Part shown: positions 16,212 to 25,170 of the stretch, piece after piece | Layout: every line of letters starts with the position of its first letter | Position numbering within the stretch: the first letter of the stretch is position 1 | Assembly (NCBI RefSeq): GCF_050908845.1 | Contig: NZ_CP194171.1 | Coordinates: 2,046,001 to 2,110,000, forward strand | Source of the DNA: Marinobacterium_D sp050908845 | GTDB lineage: Bacteria; Pseudomonadota; Gammaproteobacteria; Pseudomonadales; Balneatricaceae | Direction: 5' to 3' | DNA length: 64,000 nt | Program-made: the position numbers and the translations under genes | The notes under the pieces: generated by a model | Databases searched by the model: none | Told to the model about the DNA's origin: nothing | The model's input: only the letters and a program-made list of their open reading frames with translations

Positions 16212-17951
16212 ATGACCTCTTCGCCCTCGCTTGTGCGTGGAACCCGCTACCGGATCGGTAAATCCATAGAACGTATCCTCTCGATGTTCGGGATGCGCTC
16301 CTTAAACGCCCAATTTCTTTTCTCCTACCTCGTCAGCCTGGTGCTTGTTCTTGCGCTTGCCGTCTTCGCCTGGCTGGCGCTGGAGCATCAGCTGACCACG
16401 GTTACCGACTCGGGTGCCGGCCTGGCGACCCGTCTTACACAGCAGGGCGTGGCGGCGGATGTTATCGCGCAGGTGAGTGCTGAGCAGGCAAGTCTTCAGG
16501 CCCGGCAGCAGGCAACTACCGAGCAGGCGCAGTGGGTGGTTGTCGGGGTGACACTGCTGCTGGTCCTGATGCTGTTCTGTGGTCGAGTTTTCGGCTTGAC
16601 CGTGATGATGCGACAGGTGGCCAGCCTGCGCGATCATCTGCGTCTTCTCAGCAGTCACGACTTTTCCGTGCCGATCCAGGTGGACAATCCCGATAACGAG
16701 ATCGGTCAGAACTATACCGCCTACAACGATATCGTCGTTCAGATCGGTAAGCTGCTGCACACGGTGACCATGACGTCCAGCCGGGTGAATACCACCTCGG
16801 ACCAGGTGATCTCTACGCTGGGCGATACCAACCGGGGCGTGAGGGAGCAGCAGGCGTCGATCGAGCAGGTGGCAACCGCGATTAACGAAATGGCGGCCAC
16901 TGTGCAGGAGGTGGCGCGTAATGCCGCCAGCGCGGCACAGGCGGCAGAGCAGGCCAGCAGCTCCGCGGAAGAGGGGCAGCGGGTGATGCAGCATACGGTT
17001 GTCAGTGTTGAGGAGGTGGTTGCCATGGTTGATGATTCCAACCGGGTGATCGACAGCCTGGCGGAGGATACCGGGGAGGTTTCCAAAATCCTCGGCGTGA
17101 TTACCAGTATTGCCGAACAGACCAACCTGCTGGCGTTGAATGCAGCCATAGAGGCTGCCAGGGCCGGTGAGCAGGGTCGCGGTTTTGCGGTTGTTGCCGA
17201 TGAAGTGCGCTCCCTGGCACAACGGACCCAGGACTCGATCGACAGTATTCGCGAGATCGTTGAGCGTCTCGAGGGTGGGGCCCGCTCGGCGGTGGAGGCG
17301 ATGGATAAATCCCGTGCCGCCGTGGGCCGCACTGCCGAGGATGCACACCATACCCGTGGTGTACTGGAGGAGATAGTGGCCGCCGTCGGGGTCATTGTTG
17401 ATATGAATGCGCAGATTGCGGCCGCGGCGGAAGAGCAGAGCCAGGTCGCTCAGGACATGGATCGCAACATCCTGGCCATATCCGATGGTTCGCGGCGCAC
17501 CGCCGCATTCTCCGAAAGCACTGTCGGCGCCGCAGGTAATATCACCGGCCACATTCACAAGCTGATGGAAGAGTTGGGCCACTTCAAGACCGGTGTTCAG
17601 GGAGTGGATCTCGGCGCGGCCAAGGCTGCGCACCTGAACTGGAAAGTACGCCTGCGCCGCTACCTGGACGGTCAGGCAACACTGAAGCGGGATGAGGCCG
17701 TATCTCACCATGACTGTGCATTCGGTAAGTGGTTTTACAGCACAGGGATGGAAAAGTACGGTCGTATCGAGGAGATGAAGGCGATCGAGAAGCCCCATGA
17801 AGAGCTGCACGCGCTGGTCAGGAAGGCGATTGAGCTGGTCGAGCAGGGCAATAAGGCAGCGGCCGAAGGTGTCTACGACCAGGTTTCACAGATCTCCAGT
17901 GAGATCATTGACCGCTTGAACACCATCGAGGATCGTGTCCAGGCGGCCTGA
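16212..17951 (+). CDS. Methyl-accepting chemotaxis protein with C-terminal CZB domain
   Basis: 579-residue chemoreceptor. Two membrane segments (about 35-57 and 107-133) enclose a periplasmic loop of only about 50 residues, too short for a usual ligand-binding domain. A HAMP-like stretch follows, then the signalling domain with hairpin tip EQTNLLALNAAIEAARAGEQ and GFAVVADEVRSLAQRTQ. Residues 474-579 form a chemoreceptor zinc-binding (CZB) domain: HLNWKVRLRRYL, HHDCAFGKWF and HEELH carry the expected His/Cys ligands. CZB domains bind zinc and sense hypochlorite or zinc in characterised receptors, so sensing here is probably cytoplasmic. No che genes lie nearby. Confidence 0.9.
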   Translation: MTSSPSLVRGTRYRIGKSIERILSMFGMRSLNAQFLFSYLVSLVLVLALAVFAWLALEHQLTTVTDSGAGLATRLTQQGVAADVIAQVSAEQASLQARQQATTEQAQWVVVGVTLLLVLMLFCGRVFGLTVMMRQVASLRDHLRLLSSHDFSVPIQVDNPDNEIGQNYTAYNDIVVQIGKLLHTVTMTSSRVNTTSDQVISTLGDTNRGVREQQASIEQVATAINEMAATVQEVARNAASAAQAAEQASSSAEEGQRVMQHTVVSVEEVVAMVDDSNRVIDSLAEDTGEVSKILGVITSIAEQTNLLALNAAIEAARAGEQGRGFAVVADEVRSLAQRTQDSIDSIREIVERLEGGARSAVEAMDKSRAAVGRTAEDAHHTRGVLEEIVAAVGVIVDMNAQIAAAAEEQSQVAQDMDRNILAISDGSRRTAAFSESTVGAAGNITGHIHKLMEELGHFKTGVQGVDLGAAKAAHLNWKVRLRRYLDGQATLKRDEAVSHHDCAFGKWFYSTGMEKYGRIEEMKAIEKPHEELHALVRKAIELVEQGNKAAAEGVYDQVSQISSEIIDRLNTIEDRVQAA

Positions 17952-17959
17952 TTAAGACC

Positions 17960-20215
17960 TCAGTCTTTTACCACATCGACGAAGTAGCGGTCTTCACCGT
18001 CTATATTCTCCCGCACGAGGCCGTGTACATCGGTCTCGAAGCCGGGGAAGCGAGAGTTGAAGTCACGGGCAAACTTCAGGTAATCGATGATGGTGCTGTT
18101 GAAGCGCTCACCCGGCACCAGCAGGGGAATCCCCGGCGGGTAGGGGGTGACCAGCATGGCGGTTACCCGGCCTTCCAGCTCATCAATGGATACCCGCTCC
18201 ACATCACGGTGTGCCATCTTCGCCCAGGCATCCGCCGGAGTCATCGCCGGCTCGATGTTGGACAGGTACATGTCTGTGGTGATCCGTGCGACGTTGTACT
18301 CCTTGTAGACGTTATGGATAGCGTTACACAGATCACGCAGGCCGACACGCTCGTACTGAGGGTACTTGGCGGCAAATTCCGGCATCACCCGCCACATCGG
18401 TAGATTGTGGTCGTAATCGTCCTTGAACTGCTGCAGCTCGGTCACCATGGAGTTCCAGCGGCCCTTGGTGATGCCGATGGTGAACATGATGAAGAACGAA
18501 TAGAGCCCGGTCTTCTCGATAATGATGCCGTGCTCAGCCAGGTATTTGCTGACGATGGCGGCTGGGATACCGTCTTCGTCGAACTCGCCATCCAGGTTGA
18601 GTCCCGGAGTGATAATGGTCGACTTGATCGGGTCGAGCATGTTGAAGCCGGATTCGATCTTGCCGAAGCCGTGCCAGGTGTCGTCTTCGTGGATCACCCA
18701 GTCGTCACGGTCACCGACACCTTCTTCCGCTTTGGGCAGAGGTCCCCAGACCTTGAACCACCAATCATCCTTGCCGAACTCCTCATCGGCCTTGTGCATG
18801 GCACGACGGAAATCCAGTGCTTCGTGCAGGGATTCCTCGACCAGTGCCTTGCCCCCCGGCGGTTCCATCATCGCCGCGGCCACGTCGCAGGAAGCGATGA
18901 TCGAGTACTGCGGGCTGGTGGACGAGTGCATCAGGTAGGACTCGTTAAAGCGGTGGGTATCCAGTTTCCGCTTGGTGCCGTCCTGCACCAGGATCTGTGA
19001 AGCCTGAGACAGGCCGGCCAGAAGCTTATGAGTGGACTGGGTGGCGAAAACCAGCGTCTCGTCGGAGCGAGGACGTCCCTCACCGATCGCATGCATGTTG
19101 CGATAGAAGGGGTGGAAGGACGCATGCGGCAGCCAGGCTTCGTCGAAGTGCAGGGTGTCGATGGTGTTGCCGAGCATCCCCTTGATGGTTTCAACGTTGT
19201 ACAGAATGCCGTCGTAGGTGCTCTGAGTAATGGTCAGGATACGCGGCTTCTTGTTTTTAGCCTTGCGGGCGAACGGGTTGGCTTCGATCTTTTTGCGGAT
19301 CGTTTCCGGGTCGAATTCACTCTTCGGGATCGGGCCGATGATGCCGTAATGGTTACGTGTCGGCATCAGGAATACCGGAACGGCACCGGTCATGATGATC
19401 GAGTGCAGGATCGATTTATGGCAGTTGCGATCGACCACGACAATATCGCCTGGCGCCACTGTGGAGTGCCAGACCACCTTGTTGGAAGTGGAGGTACCGT
19501 TGGTGACGAAGAACAGGTGATCGGCGTTGAAAATGCGCGCTGCGTTCGCCTCACTATCGGAAACGGGGCCGGTGTGATCGAGCAGCTGGCCCAGTTCGTC
19601 GACGGCGTTACAGACGTCGGCGCGCAGCATGTTCTCGCCGAAGAACTGGTGGAACATCTGGCCCACCGGGCTTTTCAGAAAGGCGACGCCACCTGAGTGC
19701 CCCGGGCAGTGCCAGGAGTAGGAGGAGTCGCTGGCGTAATCCATCAGCGCACGGAAGAACGGCGGTGCCAGGCTGTCCAGGTATTTGCGCGCTTCCCGGA
19801 TGATATGGCGGGCAACAAACTCCGGCGTATCCTCGAACATATGGATGAAGCCATGCAGTTCGCGCAGGATATCGTTGGAGATATGGCGCGAGGTGCGGGT
19901 TTCACCGTACAAAAAGATCGGAATTTCGTTGTTGCGCTTGCGCACTTCGTTGATGAAATCCCTGATCGCTTTCAGCGCAATGCTGACGTCTTCGTCACTG
20001 CCGCTGCCGAACTCTTCATCGTCGATGGAAAGGATGAAGCACGAGGCTCTGCTGGCCTGCTGGGCAAAGGAGGTAAGGTCGCCGTAGCTGGTGAAGCCGA
20101 TGACCTCCATACCCTCGTTCTTGATGGCGTCGGCCAGGTCACGGACGCCGGAGCCGGAGATATTCTCCGCGCGGAAATCTTCATCGATGATGACAACGGG
20201 AAAACGAAATTTCAT
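17960..20215 (-). CDS. PLP-dependent Orn/Lys/Arg decarboxylase
   Basis: 751-residue fold-type I amino-acid decarboxylase. An N-terminal response-regulator-like wing domain (about 1-130) precedes the PLP core with SWHCPGHSGGVAFLKSP, FVTNGTSTSNKVV, VVDRNCHKSI, LHFDEAW and the PLP lysine 397 in THKLLAGLSQ. Overall it is closest in motifs to biodegradative arginine decarboxylase AdiA and to Pseudomonas LdcA, and substrate (Arg or Lys) cannot be settled by eye. No antiporter gene is adjacent, unlike acid-resistance loci. It converges with the chemoreceptor gene, eight bases apart. Confidence 0.9.
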   Translation of the reverse strand: MKFRFPVVIIDEDFRAENISGSGVRDLADAIKNEGMEVIGFTSYGDLTSFAQQASRASCFILSIDDEEFGSGSDEDVSIALKAIRDFINEVRKRNNEIPIFLYGETRTSRHISNDILRELHGFIHMFEDTPEFVARHIIREARKYLDSLAPPFFRALMDYASDSSYSWHCPGHSGGVAFLKSPVGQMFHQFFGENMLRADVCNAVDELGQLLDHTGPVSDSEANAARIFNADHLFFVTNGTSTSNKVVWHSTVAPGDIVVVDRNCHKSILHSIIMTGAVPVFLMPTRNHYGIIGPIPKSEFDPETIRKKIEANPFARKAKNKKPRILTITQSTYDGILYNVETIKGMLGNTIDTLHFDEAWLPHASFHPFYRNMHAIGEGRPRSDETLVFATQSTHKLLAGLSQASQILVQDGTKRKLDTHRFNESYLMHSSTSPQYSIIASCDVAAAMMEPPGGKALVEESLHEALDFRRAMHKADEEFGKDDWWFKVWGPLPKAEEGVGDRDDWVIHEDDTWHGFGKIESGFNMLDPIKSTIITPGLNLDGEFDEDGIPAAIVSKYLAEHGIIIEKTGLYSFFIMFTIGITKGRWNSMVTELQQFKDDYDHNLPMWRVMPEFAAKYPQYERVGLRDLCNAIHNVYKEYNVARITTDMYLSNIEPAMTPADAWAKMAHRDVERVSIDELEGRVTAMLVTPYPPGIPLLVPGERFNSTIIDYLKFARDFNSRFPGFETDVHGLVRENIDGEDRYFVDVVKD

Positions 20216-20601
20216 CCACTCGTCCTGTCTGCAAGAGTGAGTTGGGCAGCGAAACCAAAGCTGCCGTTTGCGGGCTGTAGTTTAGCAGCGAGCCGGTTAA
20301 CTATAAACGCGCTGACCTTCCACTTTATGCTGTCTGGCTGGATGTTAAGACGATTTTTTAGCGAATTGTTCAGAGGTCCCGTGCAGTAGGGCAAGGTCTG
20401 AGCGGTTCGTCGCGGCTTATTGCCGATTAAGGCTGTCTGTGGGTGAAAAAAGAGCACAGCAGGGCGCTGAACTTGAATATAACTATAAATGTTGAGGTTT
20501 TTCTTGAGAAATTCTGGCTGAATAACGCCTTTTCGTGGCCGATTACATAAGAATGAGTGGCCAAAAGACCCGTCGATGAACCTGCTGTTGGATTATAAAA
20601 A
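20216..20601. other. Divergent intergenic region, decarboxylase and subtilase
   Basis: 386 bases that should hold two divergent promoters. It contains a 6-bp hairpin (GGCAGC 20245-20250 with GCTGCC 20260-20265) in the decarboxylase leader and an AT-rich half next to the protease gene. No operator was recognised and no gene is supported. Confidence 0.5.
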
Positions 20602-22368
20602 ATGAAATCTCTCTACGCTTGGGCTTCTGCATTACTTATTCCCGTGAGTCTGCTTTCGGTTGAAACAGCTTTGGCGGGTCAACCCCACAACCTGACCGAC
20701 CAGATTATTGTTCGCTTTGATGACAACTGGGCAAATGGGCGTCCCAAGGCCCCTGGGCTTTCTCGGATAATCGGGCAGGACCTCATCTACGTGCGGGAAA
20801 CCTCGCTGGGCTCGACAGTTTATAAGTTGCCTTCCCGTGAATCCCTGCCGCAGGTGAAAGGTTACGCCAAGGCACTGATGGCAACCTCTGGCGTCCAGTA
20901 CGCGGCGGCGGACGAGATGATGTTCGCCATCGATACCCTGCAGGATCCGCCTTCTGAAGGTAAATGGGTCTCGGACGGAAGCCCTGTTTATGATTCTCAG
21001 TGGCACTATCACGGCAGTGCCGGGATGGACGCGCCTGGCGCCTGGGCCCAGCTGGACTCCGCAGATACGCCGGTACGTGTCGCGGTGATCGATACCGGAT
21101 ACACCGCTCACTCCGATTTGGTGGCTAATCTGGTGGACGGGGTGGATATGGTTCACGACCCGTATATCTCCAACGATGGTGATGGTCGTGACACCGATGC
21201 CAGCGATCCCGGCGACTGGACGCCCAGCAACTACTGTTATCTCGGCTCAAGGTCGAGCGACAGCAGCTGGCACGGTACCCATGTGGCGGGTACTATCGCG
21301 GCCGTGACCAACAATAGTAAAGGCGTTGCCGGAGTGGGCTATAACCTGATTCAGGTCGTGCCTGTCCGAGGCCTGGGTCAGTGTGGTGGCTATGGCTCGG
21401 ATATCGCTGACGGTATCCGTTGGGCGGCGGGTTATGACATCCCGGGCCTGCCGACCATCGATAAGCCGGTACAGGTCATTAATATGAGCCTGGGCGGCGG
21501 CGGTGCCTGCGCACCCGATTCCGAGTACCAGCTGGCGATTAACGATGCGGTCGCAGCGAACACAACCGTTGTTGTTGCGGCAGGCAACTCCAATGCGGAT
21601 GCAGCGAACTACTCTCCCGCGAGTTGTGCCAATGTCATCTCTGTTGCGGCTACCGGGCCTTCCGGCGACCGTGCCTACTATTCCAATTACGGCGAAAGTG
21701 TTGATCTGGCGGCCCCCGGCGGTGATATGAGTAGTGATAACACCGCTGGTGTGCTGTCGACCTTAAACGCAGGTACTAAGACACCGGCGGGCGAAAGCTA
21801 CGCCTACTACCAGGGAACCAGTATGGCGACGCCACATGCAGCTGCTGTGGCGGCGTTGCTCTACATCAAGAACCCCTCGATCACACCCGCCGAGGTTGAA
21901 GCGGTGCTTAAGGCCAGTGCTCGAACCATACCCGGTACCTGCAATCTCTGTGGTGATGGGCTGCTCAGCGCAGGCAATGCGCTGACGCTTGCTGCTGGCG
22001 GCACTGTAGAGCCGGAGCCCGTGCCACCAATGGCACCGACCAATGCATTCGCTTTTGCCGATGCTGGTATCGTAACGTTGAGCTGGTTTGATGAGAGCGA
22101 CAATGAGACCGGTTTCAGGGTTGAGCGCAGCCAACAGAATCGGAAGAACAAATGGTCTGGCTATTCGACTGTTGGTGAGGTTACCTCGAGCAGCTTTACT
22201 GATACGGGACTCGATGGCATCTATCAGTATCGGGTCCAGTCCTACAATGCGGCGGGGGCATCGGCCTGGGCCTACAGTAATGACGTAACGGTTTCGAACA
22301 CCTCCAGTGGCGGTGATTCTGGAGGTGGTTCAAGTACCTGCAAGGGTAATGGTCCCAAGTGCAGATAA
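20602..22368 (+). CDS. Secreted subtilisin-like serine protease (S8) with FN3 domain
   Basis: 588-residue extracellular protease. A signal peptide (MKSLYAWASALLIPVSLLSVETALA) is followed by an inhibitor-like propeptide (about 27-115, LTDQIIVRFDDNW) and the S8 domain. The triad is Asp164 in VAVIDTGYTAHSD, His224 in SWHGTHVAGTIA and Ser407 in GTSMATPHAAAVAALL; the oxyanion Asn is in VVVAAGNSN. A fibronectin type III domain (about 478-566) precedes a Gly/Ser tail ending in CKGNGPKCR. It is monocistronic, with a strong terminator after it. Likely role: extracellular protein degradation. Confidence 0.93.
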   Translation: MKSLYAWASALLIPVSLLSVETALAGQPHNLTDQIIVRFDDNWANGRPKAPGLSRIIGQDLIYVRETSLGSTVYKLPSRESLPQVKGYAKALMATSGVQYAAADEMMFAIDTLQDPPSEGKWVSDGSPVYDSQWHYHGSAGMDAPGAWAQLDSADTPVRVAVIDTGYTAHSDLVANLVDGVDMVHDPYISNDGDGRDTDASDPGDWTPSNYCYLGSRSSDSSWHGTHVAGTIAAVTNNSKGVAGVGYNLIQVVPVRGLGQCGGYGSDIADGIRWAAGYDIPGLPTIDKPVQVINMSLGGGGACAPDSEYQLAINDAVAANTTVVVAAGNSNADAANYSPASCANVISVAATGPSGDRAYYSNYGESVDLAAPGGDMSSDNTAGVLSTLNAGTKTPAGESYAYYQGTSMATPHAAAVAALLYIKNPSITPAEVEAVLKASARTIPGTCNLCGDGLLSAGNALTLAAGGTVEPEPVPPMAPTNAFAFADAGIVTLSWFDESDNETGFRVERSQQNRKNKWSGYSTVGEVTSSSFTDTGLDGIYQYRVQSYNAAGASAWAYSNDVTVSNTSSGGDSGGGSSTCKGNGPKCR

Positions 22369-22390
22369 ACCGTTAAAAGTTGAACCGTCA

Positions 22391-22417
22391 AAGGGTGCTC
22401 ATGGGGCACCCTTTTTT
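22391..22417 (+). terminator. Rho-independent terminator after the subtilase gene
   Basis: AAGGGTGC (22391-22398) pairs with GCACCCTT (22406-22413) around seven bases, and the T-run continues to 22417. Confidence 0.92.
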
Positions 22418-22558
22418 GTTCTGAGCTAAGGGGTGGCGTCGGGCTTTATTTCCGGTTTTTGTTTTTCATGCGTGACAGCCAAGGGGATCGGACTAAGCTT
22501 AAATCAAGCCCCTTTTTTTCGGGTCGCCCGCAATAATAACAAGCGGAGGGCGAGTAAG

Positions 22559-24244
22559 ATGATGGCCAGTACTAACGCTTATGCAACGCTGTCGGCGGGC
22601 CTGAACCGGTCGGCCTATGCGAATCTCGTCGACTTTTTCGAACGAACCTGTGCCCGTTATGGGGACAAGCCCGCCTTCACCAGTTTTGGACGCACCCTGA
22701 ACTATGCCGAGCTGGAACGCCTGTCCGCATCCTTTGCGGTCTATTTGCAGCGTCACACTGACCTGCGTCCGGGCGACCGTATCGCAATTCAGCTGCCTAA
22801 TCTGATCCAGTATCCGGTGGTACTGTTCGGTGCGTTGAGAGCAGGGCTGGTGGTGGTCAATACCAACCCGCTGTACACCGCCGAAGAGATGGAGCACCAG
22901 TTTGTCGACTCGGGTGCACGTGCACTGGTCATCCACAAAAGCATGGCGCACAAGGCGGAAGGAATTCTCGAAAAGACCGATATCAAGCACCTGTTCGTGA
23001 CCCAGGTGGGTGATCTGCACGGCTTTGTAAAACGCGCGCTCATTAATGCCACGATAAAATATATTCGCCATCTGGAACCGGATTTTTATCTGCCGGGGTC
23101 GCTGGGGCTTAGAGATGTTCTGCTCGAGCATATGGGCGAAAAACCTGAGCCGGTGAAGCCCGGGCTGCATGACCTGGCTGTGTTGCAGTACACCGGTGGG
23201 ACGACCGGGGTGGCCAAGGGCGCGATGCTTACGCACGGCAATCTGCTGGCCAATCTGATGCAGGGTTATGACTTTATCAACCGGGAGGGCTCGGGTTGGG
23301 CGTCAACCGTGGTACTGCCGTTACCGCTTTATCATATCTACGCGTTTACCGTATCCCAGATCATTATGGCCTCAGGAGGGCACAGTGTGTTGATTGCCAA
23401 TCCGCGGGATATCGATTCGCTGGTTCGGGAGATCGCTCATTGGCCGATGACCGCGTTTATCGGACTCAACACCCTGTTTAACGCCCTGTGTAATCGCGAA
23501 GGCTTCAGGTCCCAGGCGTTCGATCAGCTTGAGCTGACACTCTCCGGTGGCATGGCGCTGACCCGGGATGCGGCACAGCGTTGGGAAAAAGTGACCGGGT
23601 GCCCGGTTGTCGAGGCCTATGGCCTGACCGAGGCGTCTCCGGCGGTGGCGATCAACCCCCGTCATGCGATCCAGTCCGGTACCATAGGCATACCACTGCC
23701 CTACACCGAGGTCAGGGTAATTGATGACGACGGGCAAAAGGTACCCGACGGAGTGCCCGGTATGTTGTGTGTGCGCGGCCCGCAGGTGATGGCCGGCTAC
23801 TGGCAGCGCCAGGAGGAGACCCGAGAGACAATCAACGAAGAGGGGTTCCTGAAAACCGGCGATATCGCGGTCCAGCAGAGTGATGGCTACCTGCGCATTG
23901 TGGATCGGGCCAAGGATGTGATCATCGTCTCCGGTTTCAATGTCTTTCCCAACGAGGTGGAGGATGTGGTTACCGCACACCCTGAGGTGGTCGAGTGTGC
24001 AGCCATCGGCGTACCCGACCCGGACAGCGGCGAGCGCGTAAAGCTGTTTGTGGTCAGCACCTCGTCGTCGCTGGACCGGGCCGCGATCAGGGCCTGGTGC
24101 CGATCACACCTTACTGCCTACAAGGTGCCGCGGGATGTGGAGTTCGTCAAAGAGTTGCCGAAGTCACCCGTTGGCAAGGTAATACGGCGTCAGTTGCGTG
24201 ATGCTCCGTCCCTGGGGGACTCACAGGTTGCCCGCAGCGCTTGA
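22559..24244 (+). CDS. fadD: Long-chain fatty-acid-CoA ligase
   Basis: Acyl-CoA synthetase activating fatty acids with ATP and CoA for beta-oxidation or lipid synthesis. Start at 22559 (or the ATG right after it) follows GGAGGG; an open frame extends to 22433 but lacks a ribosome site. The 561-residue protein has the AMP-binding motif YTGGTTGVAKGAMLTH, VEAYGLTEASP, TGDIAVQQSDGYLRIVDRAKD and the FadD-like end PKSPVGKVIRRQLRD. It closely follows E. coli FadD along its whole length. Monocistronic; a GC-rich hairpin follows. Confidence 0.93.
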   Translation: MMASTNAYATLSAGLNRSAYANLVDFFERTCARYGDKPAFTSFGRTLNYAELERLSASFAVYLQRHTDLRPGDRIAIQLPNLIQYPVVLFGALRAGLVVVNTNPLYTAEEMEHQFVDSGARALVIHKSMAHKAEGILEKTDIKHLFVTQVGDLHGFVKRALINATIKYIRHLEPDFYLPGSLGLRDVLLEHMGEKPEPVKPGLHDLAVLQYTGGTTGVAKGAMLTHGNLLANLMQGYDFINREGSGWASTVVLPLPLYHIYAFTVSQIIMASGGHSVLIANPRDIDSLVREIAHWPMTAFIGLNTLFNALCNREGFRSQAFDQLELTLSGGMALTRDAAQRWEKVTGCPVVEAYGLTEASPAVAINPRHAIQSGTIGIPLPYTEVRVIDDDGQKVPDGVPGMLCVRGPQVMAGYWQRQEETRETINEEGFLKTGDIAVQQSDGYLRIVDRAKDVIIVSGFNVFPNEVEDVVTAHPEVVECAAIGVPDPDSGERVKLFVVSTSSSLDRAAIRAWCRSHLTAYKVPRDVEFVKELPKSPVGKVIRRQLRDAPSLGDSQVARSA

Positions 24245-24271
24245 GTGTTTGTTAAACGAAGCTGATCCGAG

Positions 24272-24287
24272 TGTTATAAAACCGACA
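24272..24287 (+). promoter_or_regulatory. NifA-type upstream activator sequence (TGT-N10-ACA)
   Basis: TGT (24272-24274), ten bases, then ACA (24285-24287) fits the NifA binding consensus exactly. It lies 105 bases upstream of the sigma-54 promoter of the nifX-like gene, a usual distance for a NifA site. Confidence 0.6.
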
Positions 24288-24289
24288 AT

Positions 24290-24313
24290 CGCGGGGCGCT
24301 GTTCCCCGCGTTT
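24290..24313 (+). terminator. Terminator-like hairpin after fadD
   Basis: CGCGGGG (24290-24296) pairs with CCCCGCG (24304-24310), followed by TTT. It is stable but has a short T tail. Confidence 0.6.
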
Positions 24314-24391
24314 GCCTCGTCTTGGTACATTCCTTTCTCTAGTTTGTTGAAAAATATCGCTTTTTCTCCGCGTCTCTGTGGCTGGTCCTGA

Positions 24392-24407
24392 TGGTGCGCG
24401 GCTTGCA
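24392..24407 (+). promoter_or_regulatory. Sigma-54 (-24/-12) promoter of the nifX-like gene
   Basis: TGGTGCGCGGCTTGCA has the invariant GG-N10-GC spacing and a perfect TTGCA -12 element; the -24 element TGGTGCG differs from TGGCACG at two positions. It ends 72 bases before the start codon and lies downstream of a NifA-type site. Confidence 0.65.
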
Positions 24408-24479
24408 GTTATCTAATGGCCAGTACCGACTGCACCCGCACCCGGCGCCTGCCGGAGACTCACCCGAGAGGAGAAAAGT

Positions 24480-24959
24480 ATGAACACTGCTGTTAGCGTT
24501 GAGTGTGTTGCCGATGCGATCGACAACGAACAGGCTTTGATCGTGGCCTTTGCCTCCCAGGATGGGGATATGGTGGATCAGCACTTTGGTTCTGCCCAGG
24601 CGTTTTATACCTGGGCGGTTACTGCAGACAGTGCCGAGCTGATCGCCAGCCGTGACTTCGGATATGAGAAGAAAGATGGCAATGAAGACAAGCTGAAGCC
24701 GAAAATGGCCTGGCTGGTAGGGGCTGACGTGGTCTACTGTGGCTCGATAGGAGGCTCGGCCACCCGTCAGCTGGTCACCCTTGGAATCAACCCGATCAAG
24801 GTCAAGGGTGGGCCGGATGTGGAGGAGCTGGTCGATTCGCTTCAGGCACAGCTCGCAAGCGACGCGCCGGAGTTCTGGCTGGCCAATATCCTCAAGCGCA
24901 AACGCAGTAACGGCGATGACCGCTTCGACCTGATGGAAGATGAGGGCTGGGACGACTGA
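24480..24959 (+). CDS. NifX-like FeMo-cofactor biosynthesis protein
   Basis: 159-residue protein of the dinitrogenase iron-molybdenum cofactor family (NifX/NafY/NifB C-terminal fold), which in NifX carries cofactor precursors between NifB and NifEN. The family core is visible: VAFASQDGDMVDQHFGSAQAF, GADVVYCGSIGGSATRQL and GINPIKVKGGPDVEELV. FWLANILKRK near the end resembles the terminal Trp-Leu motif of NifX. Start follows GAGGAG. A sigma-54 promoter and a NifA-type site lie upstream, so it is likely expressed under nitrogen-fixing conditions. It stands apart from other nif genes; a related non-nif role is less likely given the promoter. Confidence 0.85.
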   Translation: MNTAVSVECVADAIDNEQALIVAFASQDGDMVDQHFGSAQAFYTWAVTADSAELIASRDFGYEKKDGNEDKLKPKMAWLVGADVVYCGSIGGSATRQLVTLGINPIKVKGGPDVEELVDSLQAQLASDAPEFWLANILKRKRSNGDDRFDLMEDEGWDD

Positions 24960-25170
24960 GTCTAAGCCTATGAGTCTAAGCCACTGAATTTTAGTGGCGG
25001 ATCGAGCATAATAGGGCGGCCGAACAGTTCCACTTCCAGGGCTGACTTCGGCTGACGCCCGCGAGCAGGATCATACCCGGTTAACTGCCAGTGGGGGCGT
25101 GGTTTCACTCTTTACCCCTGTCTGCTGGCGCCGTTGTCGGCCGATCCGATTGTTAGGGTTGCTCTCCCCG

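Noticed and set aside
16302..17810. 502-codon minus-strand frame opposite the chemoreceptor
   Set aside because: His/Leu/Arg-rich mirror of the MCP codons; no ribosome site or recognisable domain.
24957..24982. 12-bp direct repeat TGAGTCTAAGCC (two copies) at the end of the nifX-like gene
   Set aside because: Too short and only two copies; probably a small local duplication. It could be a slippage scar but shows no wider pattern.
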